Shown one piece after another: positions 9,192-17,821 of a DNA stretch of 64,000 bases. Under the pieces are notes generated by a model, which saw nothing but the letters and a program-made list of their open reading frames with translations, did not search any database and was not told where the DNA came from. The position numbers and the translations under genes were made by a program. How positions within the stretch are numbered: the stretch's first letter is position 1; every line of letters starts with the position of its first letter. The stretch comes from an uncultured Pelagibacteraceae bacterium (GTDB lineage Bacteria; Pseudomonadota; Alphaproteobacteria; Pelagibacterales; Pelagibacteraceae): positions 124,001 to 188,000 of the forward strand of contig CACDQQ010000002.1 in the NCBI GenBank assembly GCA_902555065.1, read 5' to 3'.

Positions 9192-9419
9192 GTGAACAAA
9201 GAAAACGCAAGTAAACTGTGGAAAATGATACAGGAAGCTGGCGATTATTTACATGGTCAACTTCCTGATCATCCAAATCATCCAAAAGGAAGAAATCCAT
9301 ATGCTCATGTAGCAATATGTGTAAAAAATAAATTTAAATCATCTTATAAAGATATTCCTGATGAGAAATTTGATGAGGTAATAGATTATATTAAATATTT
9401 AAAAGAAAACCCAAATTAA
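9192..9419 (+). CDS. Small unknown protein (75 aa)
   Basis: The GTG start follows AAGGA at 9176-9180, which is somewhat distant. The product is soluble with KLWKMIQEAGDYLHGQLPDHPNHPKGRNPYAHVAICVKNKF and a C-terminal helix. The PDHPNHPKGRNPYAH segment is rich in His and Pro and looks conserved in style, but I do not recognise a named family. Confidence 0.6.
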   Translation: MNKENASKLWKMIQEAGDYLHGQLPDHPNHPKGRNPYAHVAICVKNKFKSSYKDIPDEKFDEVIDYIKYLKENPN

Positions 9420-9452
9420 TTAAAAATAATGAATGATTGTTATTTTTTTTAA

Positions 9453-9466
9453 TTGATTTTGATCAA
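9453..9466. promoter_or_regulatory. FNR-box-like palindrome before the luxE-like gene
   Basis: TTGATTTTGATCAA matches the FNR/ANR consensus TTGAT-N4-ATCAA at all ten fixed positions, 28 bp upstream of the ATG. In DNA this AT-rich a match by chance in 64 kb is not rare, and no FNR gene is seen here. Confidence 0.3.
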
Positions 9467-9494
9467 ATTAATATATTATTTAATATAAAAAATA

Positions 9495-10559
9495 ATGATT
9501 ATTTTAGATAAATTTTTAAAAAAAAAAAATATTTATCAATCAAATCTGACAAATAGTATTAAATTAAAAAAATTAAAATTTTTAACCAATTTTCACTATA
9601 GTAAATGCAGAGAGTACAAAAAAATATTAGACTCTGAATTAATCAATCCAGAAACGATTAATTCTATTAGTCAATTACCATATTTGCCTGCAGATTTATT
9701 TAAGAGATATAATATCAAGAGTATCCCTAAAAAGAAAATTTATAAAACTTTAAAATCATCTGGGACCAGTAGTCAAATACCATCCAAGATTATATTGGAT
9801 AGAGAAACATCTAATTTGCAAAGCAAAGTTTTAATAAAAATTGTAAAATCTTTGACCAAAAAGGACAGAATGCCAATGATAATTATAGATACTCCAAATA
9901 TCTTTAAAAATAAAGAGTCATACTCAGCACGTGCTGCAGGTGTTCTAGGTTTTTCAATTTTTTCAAAAGAAAAATTATTTATGTTTGATAATAATATGAA
10001 TATTGATTTTAAAAATCTTAAAATATTTTTAAATAAGTATAAAAACGAAACAATATTACTTTTTGGTTTTACATACATTATCTGGAAATTTTTTTTTAAA
10101 AAAATTGCCAAAACAAATATTGATTTATCAAAATGTATTCTCATTCACGGGGGAGGATGGAAAAAAATTAAAGAAGAAAAAATATCTAATTCTGATTTTA
10201 AAAATAAATTAAATAAAAAATTTAATTTAAAAAAAATATTTAATTATTATGGAATGGTTGAACAAACTGGATCAATATTTGTTGAATGTAACGAAGGTTA
10301 TTTTCACACATCATTATTTAATGATATAATTATCCGAGATGTAGCAACTTTAAAAATAAAAGATATAAAAAAGCCAGGTGTTGTTCAAACATTATCTTTA
10401 TTGCCGATATCTTACCCGGGTCATTCTATCTTGACTGAAGATCTTGGGATAATCAAAGGTTTGGATAATTGCAAATGTGGGGTTAAAGGAAAGTACTTTG
10501 AAATCCTCGGTAGATTGGAAAAGGCTGAAATTAGGGGTTGTAGTGATACATATGAATAA
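9495..10559 (+). CDS. LuxE-like acyl-protein synthetase
   Basis: A 354-residue member of the LuxE/adenylate-forming family. LuxE proteins activate a fatty acid with ATP, carry it on a cysteine and hand it to LuxC for reduction to aldehyde. Signs are the adenylation P-loop LKSSGTSSQIPSK at residues 86-98, YYGMVEQTGS near residue 251, and the C-terminal CKCGVKGKYFEILGR, which resembles the hinge region. No luciferase genes are present, so this is not bioluminescence; LuxE/LuxC homologues also occur in surface-polysaccharide and flagellin-glycan loci. A run of twelve A lies at codons 8-12. Confidence 0.83.
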   Translation: MIILDKFLKKKNIYQSNLTNSIKLKKLKFLTNFHYSKCREYKKILDSELINPETINSISQLPYLPADLFKRYNIKSIPKKKIYKTLKSSGTSSQIPSKIILDRETSNLQSKVLIKIVKSLTKKDRMPMIIIDTPNIFKNKESYSARAAGVLGFSIFSKEKLFMFDNNMNIDFKNLKIFLNKYKNETILLFGFTYIIWKFFFKKIAKTNIDLSKCILIHGGGWKKIKEEKISNSDFKNKLNKKFNLKKIFNYYGMVEQTGSIFVECNEGYFHTSLFNDIIIRDVATLKIKDIKKPGVVQTLSLLPISYPGHSILTEDLGIIKGLDNCKCGVKGKYFEILGRLEKAEIRGCSDTYE

Positions 10560-11763
10560 ATTTGATAATCACAAAATTAATTATCTTGTAGGAAATAAAT
10601 CTATAAAAAAAATAATACTTGAGCAACCATTTAGAATTTTTTCAAAAAAAATAATTAATTTTTTTATAAAAATTTCTGAAGATATAATGAAACATAAGGA
10701 TATTAATTTATATCCGGATCTTGCTAGTTTTGCTTTTTTTTGTAGGGAAAAAAATCTATCTAATTTAAAAAAAGAACACACAGAACATATTTCAAAAAGA
10801 AGTGGGAGAGGAGTTGCATTACATTTTACACCTTCAAATGTTCCCATGAATTTTGCATATAGTTTATTATTTAGCCTTATAAGCGGAAATGTAACATTAA
10901 TAAGGATTGGGAAAAATAACTACCCACAAGTATTAACTTTATTAAAGATAATAAATAAAAGGCTTAATACGAATGAATTCATGTTAATTAAAAAAAAAAT
11001 TATTATTTTTAATTATGAAAAAAATATAGATATAAATAATTTTTTATCAAAAAATTGTGAGATAAGAGTAATTTGGGGAGGTGACGAAAGTATCAATGAA
11101 ATCAGGAATTCAAAAATTAATTCCTATGCTTATGAATTAACTTTCCCTGATCGATACTCATTATGTGTCATATCATCTAAGGAATATTTAGAGGCAAGAA
11201 ATTTTATAAAGGAGGCTAAAAGTTTTTATAATGATACACTCACATTTGATCAAAATGCTTGCACATCTCCAAGATTAATTATTTGGTCTGGAGAAAAAAA
11301 ATATAATGATAAAGCTAGAAAAATATTCTGGATGAATTTTAACAAAATAATCAAAAGTAAGAATTATAATTTTAGAGATGGTACAATATTGCAGAAATTA
11401 AAATCACAATATTCAGCAGCATTAGAACTTGATGGAATTAACTCATCAATATTTAAAAAACAGCAAATTAAAAGTTCTCTAGTAAAGAATTTTCCAAAAA
11501 ATCTTGATAATTTTACAGCACCGGGGGGATTTTTTTTGGAATATTATTGTAAAAACCTGAAATACCTTAATAAATATATTTCAATTAAAATACAAACGAT
11601 CACAACAATTGGTTTCTCAACTAAAGATGTTGCAAGACAATTAAAGATATTAAATAAAAAAGGAGTATTCAGAATTGTATTAAACGGCCAATCGTCAGAA
11701 ATGGGTTTAGTTTGGGATGGCTACGAAATGATATTCCAAATGTCAAAAAAAATTATTTTTTAA
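10552..11763 (+). CDS. LuxC-like acyl-CoA/acyl-protein reductase
   Basis: LuxC proteins are aldehyde-dehydrogenase-fold enzymes that reduce an acyl thioester to the aldehyde with NADPH. Visible signs are GRGVALHFTPSNVPMNFAYSL (residues 86-105), SGNVTLIRIG, IRVIWGGDES and the catalytic cysteine Cys237 in DQNACTSPRL. I chose the ATG at 10552, overlapping the luxE-like stop by 8 bp; the longer frame from a GTG at 10477 lies entirely inside the upstream gene. Product 403 residues, a little shorter than luminous-bacteria LuxC (about 480). The 3' end overlaps the convergent ligase gene by 21 bp. Confidence 0.83.
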   Translation: MNKFDNHKINYLVGNKSIKKIILEQPFRIFSKKIINFFIKISEDIMKHKDINLYPDLASFAFFCREKNLSNLKKEHTEHISKRSGRGVALHFTPSNVPMNFAYSLLFSLISGNVTLIRIGKNNYPQVLTLLKIINKRLNTNEFMLIKKKIIIFNYEKNIDINNFLSKNCEIRVIWGGDESINEIRNSKINSYAYELTFPDRYSLCVISSKEYLEARNFIKEAKSFYNDTLTFDQNACTSPRLIIWSGEKKYNDKARKIFWMNFNKIIKSKNYNFRDGTILQKLKSQYSAALELDGINSSIFKKQQIKSSLVKNFPKNLDNFTAPGGFFLEYYCKNLKYLNKYISIKIQTITTIGFSTKDVARQLKILNKKGVFRIVLNGQSSEMGLVWDGYEMIFQMSKKIIF

Positions 11764-13176
11764 TTTATTCTCTAACTTTATATAATCTTTTTTTCCTGAT
11801 TTTTTTTTTGGAATTTCATTCAAGTATTTAAATTTATAAAGAGATAAATTTAAATGAATTTTATTTTTTAAAAATCTACATAATTCATTTTCATATTTTC
11901 TTTTTTTATTATTATGCAAAATATAAATATTTATATCATTCGAAATTACTACAAATTCAGTGTATTTAAAAAAAGTTGTAAGCTTATTTTCAATGTCATC
12001 TAAATTGATACTTTTACCATAAATTTTACAAATTCTTTTTTCTCTACCAACAACATAGAAATATCCAAATTTATCTTTGTATGCAATATCACCAGTTGCC
12101 AACAAACCTTTCCATTCATCTCCTTTGATTAAATCATATTTGTTTATAGAGTATCCCATGCAAACATTTGGACCTCTATAAAAAAGATTACCAGATTTAT
12201 TTTTCACTTTAATTTCTTTTTTATTTTTATCTATTAAAATCATTTTTCCCTTTTTCAAGGGCTTTCCAATACTTCCTATTTTTTTTGAACTCATTGACGG
12301 ATTTAAAAATGAAATTCTAGTCGTAGCCTCTGCTTGTCCATACATTACATAAAAATTTTTTTTCGTTTTAATTGCATAATTTGAAATTATTTTATGAAGT
12401 GTATTTGATAACTTACCTCCAGCTTGTGCTAAAACTTTTAGATTACTATTAATGTCTGAAAAAAAGTTTAATTTATTTAGCATTTCAAAAACATACGGTA
12501 CACCGTATAAATAATTAACTTTATATATTTTAAATAATTTCCAAAAATTATTTTGTATAATGGAGTATTTTGATAAAATTATAGATCCACCCTTATACAA
12601 ATGAGTATTTATTATAGACTGACCAAAAGTATAACTCATTGGCAAAGTAGTGATAGTAACACTTTTATCATTGATCTTTAAGTAATCTGAAATGCAGATA
12701 GTATTTGATTTTAAATTTTTATAGCTTTGTCTTATGTATTTAGGATTTCCTGTTGAACCTGACGTGGAAGCGAGCGTACTAAGTTTACTATTAATCTTAA
12801 AATATTGATGTTTTTTCTTTTCAAAAAGATGATAATTATAAATTTGGTATTTAAAAATATAATTACTTGAATTTTTAAAAAAATTTTTATTTTTTGGAAC
12901 CCAAATATACTTTGGATCATAATTTTTTAATAATAGATTTAATTGATTAAATTTTATTTCATTATCAATAAAGAAAGGTACATTTTTTTTTTTTATTGAC
13001 GATATATAAGCAATAATTGATCCAATAGAATTTTGACATAGAATAAAGACTAAATTTTTTTTTTTTGATAATTTTTTAATTATTTTGTCAGTATCTATAT
13101 CTAACTGTTTGTATGAGTAGGATCTATTCTCATCTATGAAAGCAATTTTGGAAGAAAATTTTTTAAAATTCCACAT
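11743..13176 (-). CDS. AMP-forming acyl/aryl ligase
   Basis: A 477-residue adenylate-forming enzyme that activates a carboxylic acid as the acyl-AMP and transfers it to CoA or a carrier protein. P-loop STSGSTGNPK at residues 137-146, MYGQAEATTR near 282, GDIAYKDKFGYFYVVGREKR near 365 and the catalytic lysine motif KKKSGKKDY near the C terminus. It is the last gene of a five-gene operon that begins with an acyl carrier protein, so loading that carrier is a fair hypothesis. Two runs of twelve A (codons 37-41 and 61-65) could slip during replication. Confidence 0.85.
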   Translation of the reverse strand: MWNFKKFSSKIAFIDENRSYSYKQLDIDTDKIIKKLSKKKNLVFILCQNSIGSIIAYISSIKKKNVPFFIDNEIKFNQLNLLLKNYDPKYIWVPKNKNFFKNSSNYIFKYQIYNYHLFEKKKHQYFKINSKLSTLASTSGSTGNPKYIRQSYKNLKSNTICISDYLKINDKSVTITTLPMSYTFGQSIINTHLYKGGSIILSKYSIIQNNFWKLFKIYKVNYLYGVPYVFEMLNKLNFFSDINSNLKVLAQAGGKLSNTLHKIISNYAIKTKKNFYVMYGQAEATTRISFLNPSMSSKKIGSIGKPLKKGKMILIDKNKKEIKVKNKSGNLFYRGPNVCMGYSINKYDLIKGDEWKGLLATGDIAYKDKFGYFYVVGREKRICKIYGKSINLDDIENKLTTFFKYTEFVVISNDINIYILHNNKKRKYENELCRFLKNKIHLNLSLYKFKYLNEIPKKKSGKKDYIKLENKLKNNFF

Positions 13177-13183
13177 TTATAAT

Positions 13184-14200
13184 TTATATAAAATAATTTT
13201 TTTTTAATAACTTCCCTGATTCAACATTTTTTTTTAATTTTTTTCCTACAAATTTGTTGTAATTGTCGATTGATACACCTATGCCTGGTCTTTTAAAATC
13301 TAAGTCTTCTAGTTTAACTATTTTATTTTTTTTTAGATTTTTGTTAAAAAAAATACTTCTTCTCATTTTTTTTTTTTGTAAAATTTCATCTCTCGATAAA
13401 GATCTATTGAGACTTCCTAGACCTAAAAAAATATTATTACATGAATCTGTTAAAGTTTTCATCTCAAAAGGCTCTAGTGCCATATGATTATCCATACCTA
13501 TAATTTTTTTATCTAATGTAAAATGTTTTTCAATTACACTTGCACCCATTGAAATTGCTGCAATTGCAAACTCAACTCCTTCAGTGTGGTCAGAATATCC
13601 TACATTTAAATTTGTGAATTCTTTTTTAAGAGTAATAATATTCTTTAAATTTATATGTTTACTGGGCGCTGGATATAAAGAAATACAATGAAGAATCGTT
13701 ATTTTATTATTTCCATTTTTTTTTATAATTTTAACTGCTTTTTTAATCTCATCAAGTGTTCCCATGCCTGTTGATAGAATAATTGGTTTTCTTTTTTTGC
13801 TGATATATTTGAGGAAAGGATAATTATTTAAATCCATAGAAGCAATTTTAATAAATGCCGGATTACACTTTTTAACTAAAAAATCTACTTCTCTAAAAGT
13901 ATAAGGAGTTGATGAAAAATCAATTCCGTTATTTCTTGAAAAATTTGCTAATAATTTTAGCTGATTTTCAGACAAAGCATATTTTTCAAAAAATCTTTTT
14001 GATATTGGATTTTTTTTAAAAAAATTATCTGAATACAGCGAGTCTGGAGTCCATGATTGCAATTTGACACAATGACATCCGGATTTTTTAGCTTCCAAAA
14101 TCATTTTTTTTGCCAATTTCATATCTCCAAAATGAGATGTATTAAGTTCAGCAATGAAATATGGTTCTTTTTTAAATTTCTTTGAAAAAATGCTTTTCAT
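13184..14200 (-). CDS. NeuB/SpsE-family synthase (sialic-acid-synthase-like)
   Basis: A 338-residue protein with the NeuB TIM barrel (EPYFIAELNTSHFGDMKLAK at the N terminus, HCVKLQSWTPDSLY, STGMGTLDEI, LHCISLYPAP, GYSDHTEGVEFAIAAISMGA, VIEKHFTLDK) and a C-terminal SAF antifreeze-like domain from about residue 275. NeuB enzymes condense phosphoenolpyruvate with an N-acyl hexosamine to make nine-carbon nonulosonic acids. The rest of a standard sialic, legionaminic or pseudaminic pathway (epimerase, aminotransferase, CMP transferase) is not in this window, so the product is uncertain. Seven bases separate it from the downstream ligase gene. Confidence 0.87.
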   Translation of the reverse strand: MKSIFSKKFKKEPYFIAELNTSHFGDMKLAKKMILEAKKSGCHCVKLQSWTPDSLYSDNFFKKNPISKRFFEKYALSENQLKLLANFSRNNGIDFSSTPYTFREVDFLVKKCNPAFIKIASMDLNNYPFLKYISKKRKPIILSTGMGTLDEIKKAVKIIKKNGNNKITILHCISLYPAPSKHINLKNIITLKKEFTNLNVGYSDHTEGVEFAIAAISMGASVIEKHFTLDKKIIGMDNHMALEPFEMKTLTDSCNNIFLGLGSLNRSLSRDEILQKKKMRRSIFFNKNLKKNKIVKLEDLDFKRPGIGVSIDNYNKFVGKKLKKNVESGKLLKKNYFI

Positions 14201-14206
14201 ACTTTT

Positions 14207-15991
14207 TTATAAATCTATTGGATCAATAAGCATCTCTTTTTTAAAAATTTTACGATCTATAAATGGAAATTGATCTTCAAGTGGTCTTCTAACAAATTTT
14301 CCATTAATATTTTTTGCATAAGAAATCTCAATATATTCCTGATTTTCTGAAGCAAAAATCTCGCATAATACCGATTGCTTTTGCATAAATACATTTTTTA
14401 CAATTTTTTCAGCTGAATTAATATTTTTAATTTTTTTATATTTAAGCCCGAAACATTTAGCAACATCCTTGAAGTTTGGAACATTTAGTCCATTAGTGTT
14501 GTCTGTACCAACTGTCCTATCTCTGAACAATAATTTCTGTCTTCTTCTAATAATTCCATATAAATTGTTATTTATTACAAAAATTTTGACTGGTTTTTTG
14601 TTGTCATTTATCGTTTGTAACTCTTGTAAATTCATCATAATTGAACCATCTCCAACCACGCAAATTATTGGGCCACTGGAGACTTTTTGTATACCAGCTG
14701 CAGCTGGAATCGCAAAACCCATTGTTCCTTGTGATACTGGATGGATGCAAGTTTGAGAATTATAAAAATTAATATTAGTGGGCATTATAACATCTATAAA
14801 TCCTGAGTCACAAATAAATACACTATCTTTTGGCATATTTTTTGAAAAAATTTCTGAAAGTTTATATAAGCCAATTTTATTTTTATGATTATCTAGTAAA
14901 CTTAAATTTTCTAGTTCTTTAAACACTTTTTTCCAATGTAAACATTTTTTGATCCATTTAGATTTTGGAATAATATTTTTTTTATTTAAAAGTTTATTTA
15001 GTAAATACTTCAAATCACAAATTATTAATTTATCTTTACTTTTAATTTTTTCATGCTCATTTTTATTAATATCTACAATTATCAACTTTGACTCTCTAGC
15101 AAATTTATCAGTATCTACACCTGTCAATAATGAATTCAATCTTGATCCTAAAACAATTAATAAATCGCTATTTTGCATTGCAAAATTACCAGCTCTAGAG
15201 CAGCCTTGAGACCCTACAGATCCTATTGAAAGTTTATTGGTTGTTCCATAAGCATCTGGTGCTGAAGTTGAATAAACCAATGGGATTTTATATTTTTTTA
15301 TAAATTTACTAATTTCTTTGTATGTATTTGAAGATTTTATTCCACTACCAATCAATACTATAGGTTTCTTTGAAATTTTGATTTGTTGATGAATATAATT
15401 TATCTCATTAATAGAGCATTTATAATTTTTTGCGACATGTTTGAAATTTTTCAATTTCTTTTTTTCAATAAAACTATTTTGTATATCTAATGGTATATCA
15501 ATCCAAACTGGGCCTTTTGGATACTGTTTTGATAAAGATAATGCCTTTTCTAGTTCATATTTTATATTATTTGGGTTTGTTATCATAGTTGAATATTTTG
15601 TGATATTTTTAATTGATGAAATTATATTTGCTTCTTGTTGACCGAAGGTTCTTTTTTTTGAATTTGTAAAAAAAGTTGTTTCTTTCATAAAGTTTTGTCC
15701 TGAAATAAAAATACTAGGAATATTATCTTGCCAAGCAGTTAATAGACCATTTAAAGTATTATATGAAGAACAGCCTGTAGATATTAGGCAACATGAAGCA
15801 ATACCATTAAGTTGTGCTGTTGCAACAGTTGCAAATGCAGCACTTTGTTCATGATGCATAAAACTTGTTTTCATTTTTTGATTCTTTTTCAACGCATCAG
15901 TCAAAAAAAGAGACCCTCTACCTGTTACACAGAATGTATTCTCTATTCCTTCTTCCAGTAATTTTTCTACTAAGTAATCAGCTAAACGCAT
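14207..15991 (-). CDS. Acetolactate-synthase-like TPP enzyme
   Basis: A 594-residue thiamine-diphosphate enzyme of the IlvB/POX family. The catalytic glutamate is Glu48 in HHEQSAAFAT; the TPP/metal motif GDGSIMMNLQELQTINDNKKPV ends in INNNLYGI near residue 475. It has no regulatory-subunit gene beside it, and its setting between a NeuB-like and a FabZ-like gene argues against branched-chain amino acid synthesis. It may decarboxylate a 2-oxoacid and join the two-carbon unit to another aldehyde or acyl group of the surface-glycan pathway. That role is inference. Confidence 0.85.
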   Translation of the reverse strand: MRLADYLVEKLLEEGIENTFCVTGRGSLFLTDALKKNQKMKTSFMHHEQSAAFATVATAQLNGIASCCLISTGCSSYNTLNGLLTAWQDNIPSIFISGQNFMKETTFFTNSKKRTFGQQEANIISSIKNITKYSTMITNPNNIKYELEKALSLSKQYPKGPVWIDIPLDIQNSFIEKKKLKNFKHVAKNYKCSINEINYIHQQIKISKKPIVLIGSGIKSSNTYKEISKFIKKYKIPLVYSTSAPDAYGTTNKLSIGSVGSQGCSRAGNFAMQNSDLLIVLGSRLNSLLTGVDTDKFARESKLIIVDINKNEHEKIKSKDKLIICDLKYLLNKLLNKKNIIPKSKWIKKCLHWKKVFKELENLSLLDNHKNKIGLYKLSEIFSKNMPKDSVFICDSGFIDVIMPTNINFYNSQTCIHPVSQGTMGFAIPAAAGIQKVSSGPIICVVGDGSIMMNLQELQTINDNKKPVKIFVINNNLYGIIRRRQKLLFRDRTVGTDNTNGLNVPNFKDVAKCFGLKYKKIKNINSAEKIVKNVFMQKQSVLCEIFASENQEYIEISYAKNINGKFVRRPLEDQFPFIDRKIFKKEMLIDPIDL

Positions 15992-16001
15992 TTTTTTATT
16001 T

Positions 16002-16472
16002 TTATTTTTTTGGAATAAATTTCTCGAAAATTAGTGGAACAGTAACAGTAAATTCCCCAGAGCAGGCAAAATCTTTTCCCACGAATCCTTCACAATATCC
16101 TTGTGCTATACCACGATTAAAGTTTTTTAGTTTAGCATTTATTTTAAGAACATCGCCTGGAATAATTTTCCTTCTAAATTTTGCATCTGTTATATTATAA
16201 AAATTAGTTTTATAATTTTTATATTCTTTTTTTGTCAAAAAAGTTAATATAAAAGCTTGTGCTAAGCATTCAATCTGTACAAAGCCAGGGACATTAGGTT
16301 CATCTTCAAAGTGAGCTGGAAAAAACCATTCATTATAAGAAAAATTTTTGATTGCTGTTAATTCCTTTCCCGGAATAACAGAGATTATTTTATCTATGAA
16401 CATTAGTGGGAACTTATTTTGTTGAGATTTTAATATATCTATAACGTCTAATTTTTTTTTATTTTTGGACAT
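16002..16472 (-). CDS. FabZ-like 3-hydroxyacyl-ACP dehydratase
   Basis: A 156-residue hot-dog-fold protein. The active-site pattern is FFPAHFEDEPNVPGFVQIECLAQA, with His54 and Glu68 matching the His/Glu pair of FabZ. FabZ dehydrates 3-hydroxyacyl-ACP. This copy is divergent and sits next to a dedicated acyl carrier protein, so it is more likely to act on a specialised acyl chain than in bulk fatty-acid synthesis. Six bases separate it from the ACP gene. Confidence 0.85.
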   Translation of the reverse strand: MSKNKKKLDVIDILKSQQNKFPLMFIDKIISVIPGKELTAIKNFSYNEWFFPAHFEDEPNVPGFVQIECLAQAFILTFLTKKEYKNYKTNFYNITDAKFRRKIIPGDVLKINAKLKNFNRGIAQGYCEGFVGKDFACSGEFTVTVPLIFEKFIPKK

Positions 16473-16477
16473 AAATT

Positions 16478-16717
16478 TTATTTTATTATTACTTTATATT
16501 TTTTTAAAATTTGTTTACCTTTTTTATAACTTGAAAAATCAATAATATCGTCAATCTTCATTTGAATATTAAATTCTTTTTCTAAAGAGCTCATTAAGTT
16601 CATGTGACCTACGCTATCCCATTCCTTTATATCTTGATATTTGAGCTTGATAATTTTTTTTTCGGATATTCCAAAAGTCTTTGTGAAAGATAAATTATAT
16701 TTTTTTATATTATTCAT
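16478..16717 (-). CDS. Acyl carrier protein (dedicated)
   Basis: A 79-residue helical protein with Ser35 in KEWDSVGHMNLMSSLE, the site of 4'-phosphopantetheine attachment. The N terminus is lysine-rich rather than acidic, and the sequence departs from the housekeeping AcpP pattern (DSLDxVEL), which suggests a pathway-specific carrier. It is the first gene of the operon ACP, FabZ, TPP enzyme, NeuB, acyl ligase. The promoter must lie in the 69-bp divergent gap before 16787. Confidence 0.82.
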   Translation of the reverse strand: MNNIKKYNLSFTKTFGISEKKIIKLKYQDIKEWDSVGHMNLMSSLEKEFNIQMKIDDIIDFSSYKKGKQILKKYKVIIK

Positions 16718-16786
16718 TTAATTTTTTAAATTTAAATTTATAATTAAACTTTCATAACATAAAGATTTATCAAGGACTATATCTAA

Positions 16787-17821
16787 ATGAAGACAAAATA
16801 TATTTTTAGAATTGCAAAAAAAAAAGACATAAAGTCGATTATGCTGTTTATAAAAAAAAACTGGGACTATAAACATATACTAGCAAAGAATTATAAATAT
16901 TTTTGTTATGAGTATTTAGATAAAAAGAAAGTAAATTTTTTTTTAGCAATTAATAAAGTTGACAAAAAAATAAAAGCAATTCAAGGCTTTATTCCATATA
17001 ATAAAAATTATAATCATATTTGTGGATCAATAACCTGTGTTAAGAAGTCAGAAAAAACACCTTTTCTTGGAATTGAGACAATGATTAAAATGTTATCATT
17101 TACAAAGCCAGTTACTTATTGTGGTATTGGTACGAATCCAAAAACAATGGTGCCTTTGGTAGAAAGATTTTTAAAAAGATTTGTTGGTAAAATGGATCAT
17201 TATTATGTTTTAAATAATAATGTAAAAAAATTTAATATATCTAAAATTTATAATTTATACAAAACCAGATATAACAAGATTAATAATGATAATTATAAAC
17301 TTCACAAAATTGATAATTTTGAAATATTATCAAAACAATTCAATTTAAATAAAAATTTTTTAAATCTTCCAAAAAAAGGAAAAAATTACATAAAAAAAAG
17401 ATATTTTGAGCATCCAATCTATAATTATAGCTGTTATGGTATATTTAATAAAAATAAAAAATGTAAATCTATACTAATTACAAGAGAAGTTTTTTTAAAA
17501 AAAACAAAAATTTTGAGAATCGTTGATTTTAGAGGTGAGATAGAATATTTAGGCTTGATAAAAAATTCTTTGATAAAGCTGGTAACACAAAATAAATATG
17601 AATATTTAGATATGATTTGCTGTGGAGTCCCTAATATAGTTGCAGCTAAACTTGGACTTAAAAAAAAGGATCTAAAAGACAAGAATATAATTCCAAACTA
17701 TTTTGATCCTTTCATGCAAAAAAATGTGGAAATATGGTATGAAAAATCTCACAAAAATCTAATATTGTTTAAAGGCGATGCAGATAGTGACAGACCTAGA
17801 TTAAATTTGCCAATAAATTAA
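16787..17821 (+). CDS. GNAT-like protein of a surface-glycan locus
   Basis: A 344-residue protein. The start (FRIAKKKDIKSIMLFIKKNW) matches the first strand and helix of GNAT acetyltransferases, and PFLGIETMIKML near residue 92 and TYCGIGTNPKTMVPLVERFLKRF near 110 fit the middle of the fold. The end, LFKGDADSDRPR, recurs in glycan-locus proteins of this type. It may acylate a sugar amine. AAGGA at 16773-16777 is the ribosome-binding site. The stop overlaps the convergent deacetylase gene by 4 bp. Function is inferred from fold and context. Confidence 0.6.
   Translation: MKTKYIFRIAKKKDIKSIMLFIKKNWDYKHILAKNYKYFCYEYLDKKKVNFFLAINKVDKKIKAIQGFIPYNKNYNHICGSITCVKKSEKTPFLGIETMIKMLSFTKPVTYCGIGTNPKTMVPLVERFLKRFVGKMDHYYVLNNNVKKFNISKIYNLYKTRYNKINNDNYKLHKIDNFEILSKQFNLNKNFLNLPKKGKNYIKKRYFEHPIYNYSCYGIFNKNKKCKSILITREVFLKKTKILRIVDFRGEIEYLGLIKNSLIKLVTQNKYEYLDMICCGVPNIVAAKLGLKKKDLKDKNIIPNYFDPFMQKNVEIWYEKSHKNLILFKGDADSDRPRLNLPIN

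Noticed and set aside
10477..10551. Upstream GTG extension of the LuxC-like gene
   Set aside because: The extension lies wholly inside the LuxE-like gene, has no family similarity and the ATG at 10552 gives a normal coupled start.
14207..15991. TPP enzyme as housekeeping acetolactate synthase (ilvB)
   Set aside because: No ilvH/ilvN regulatory subunit or ilvC is adjacent and the neighbours are glycan/acyl genes.
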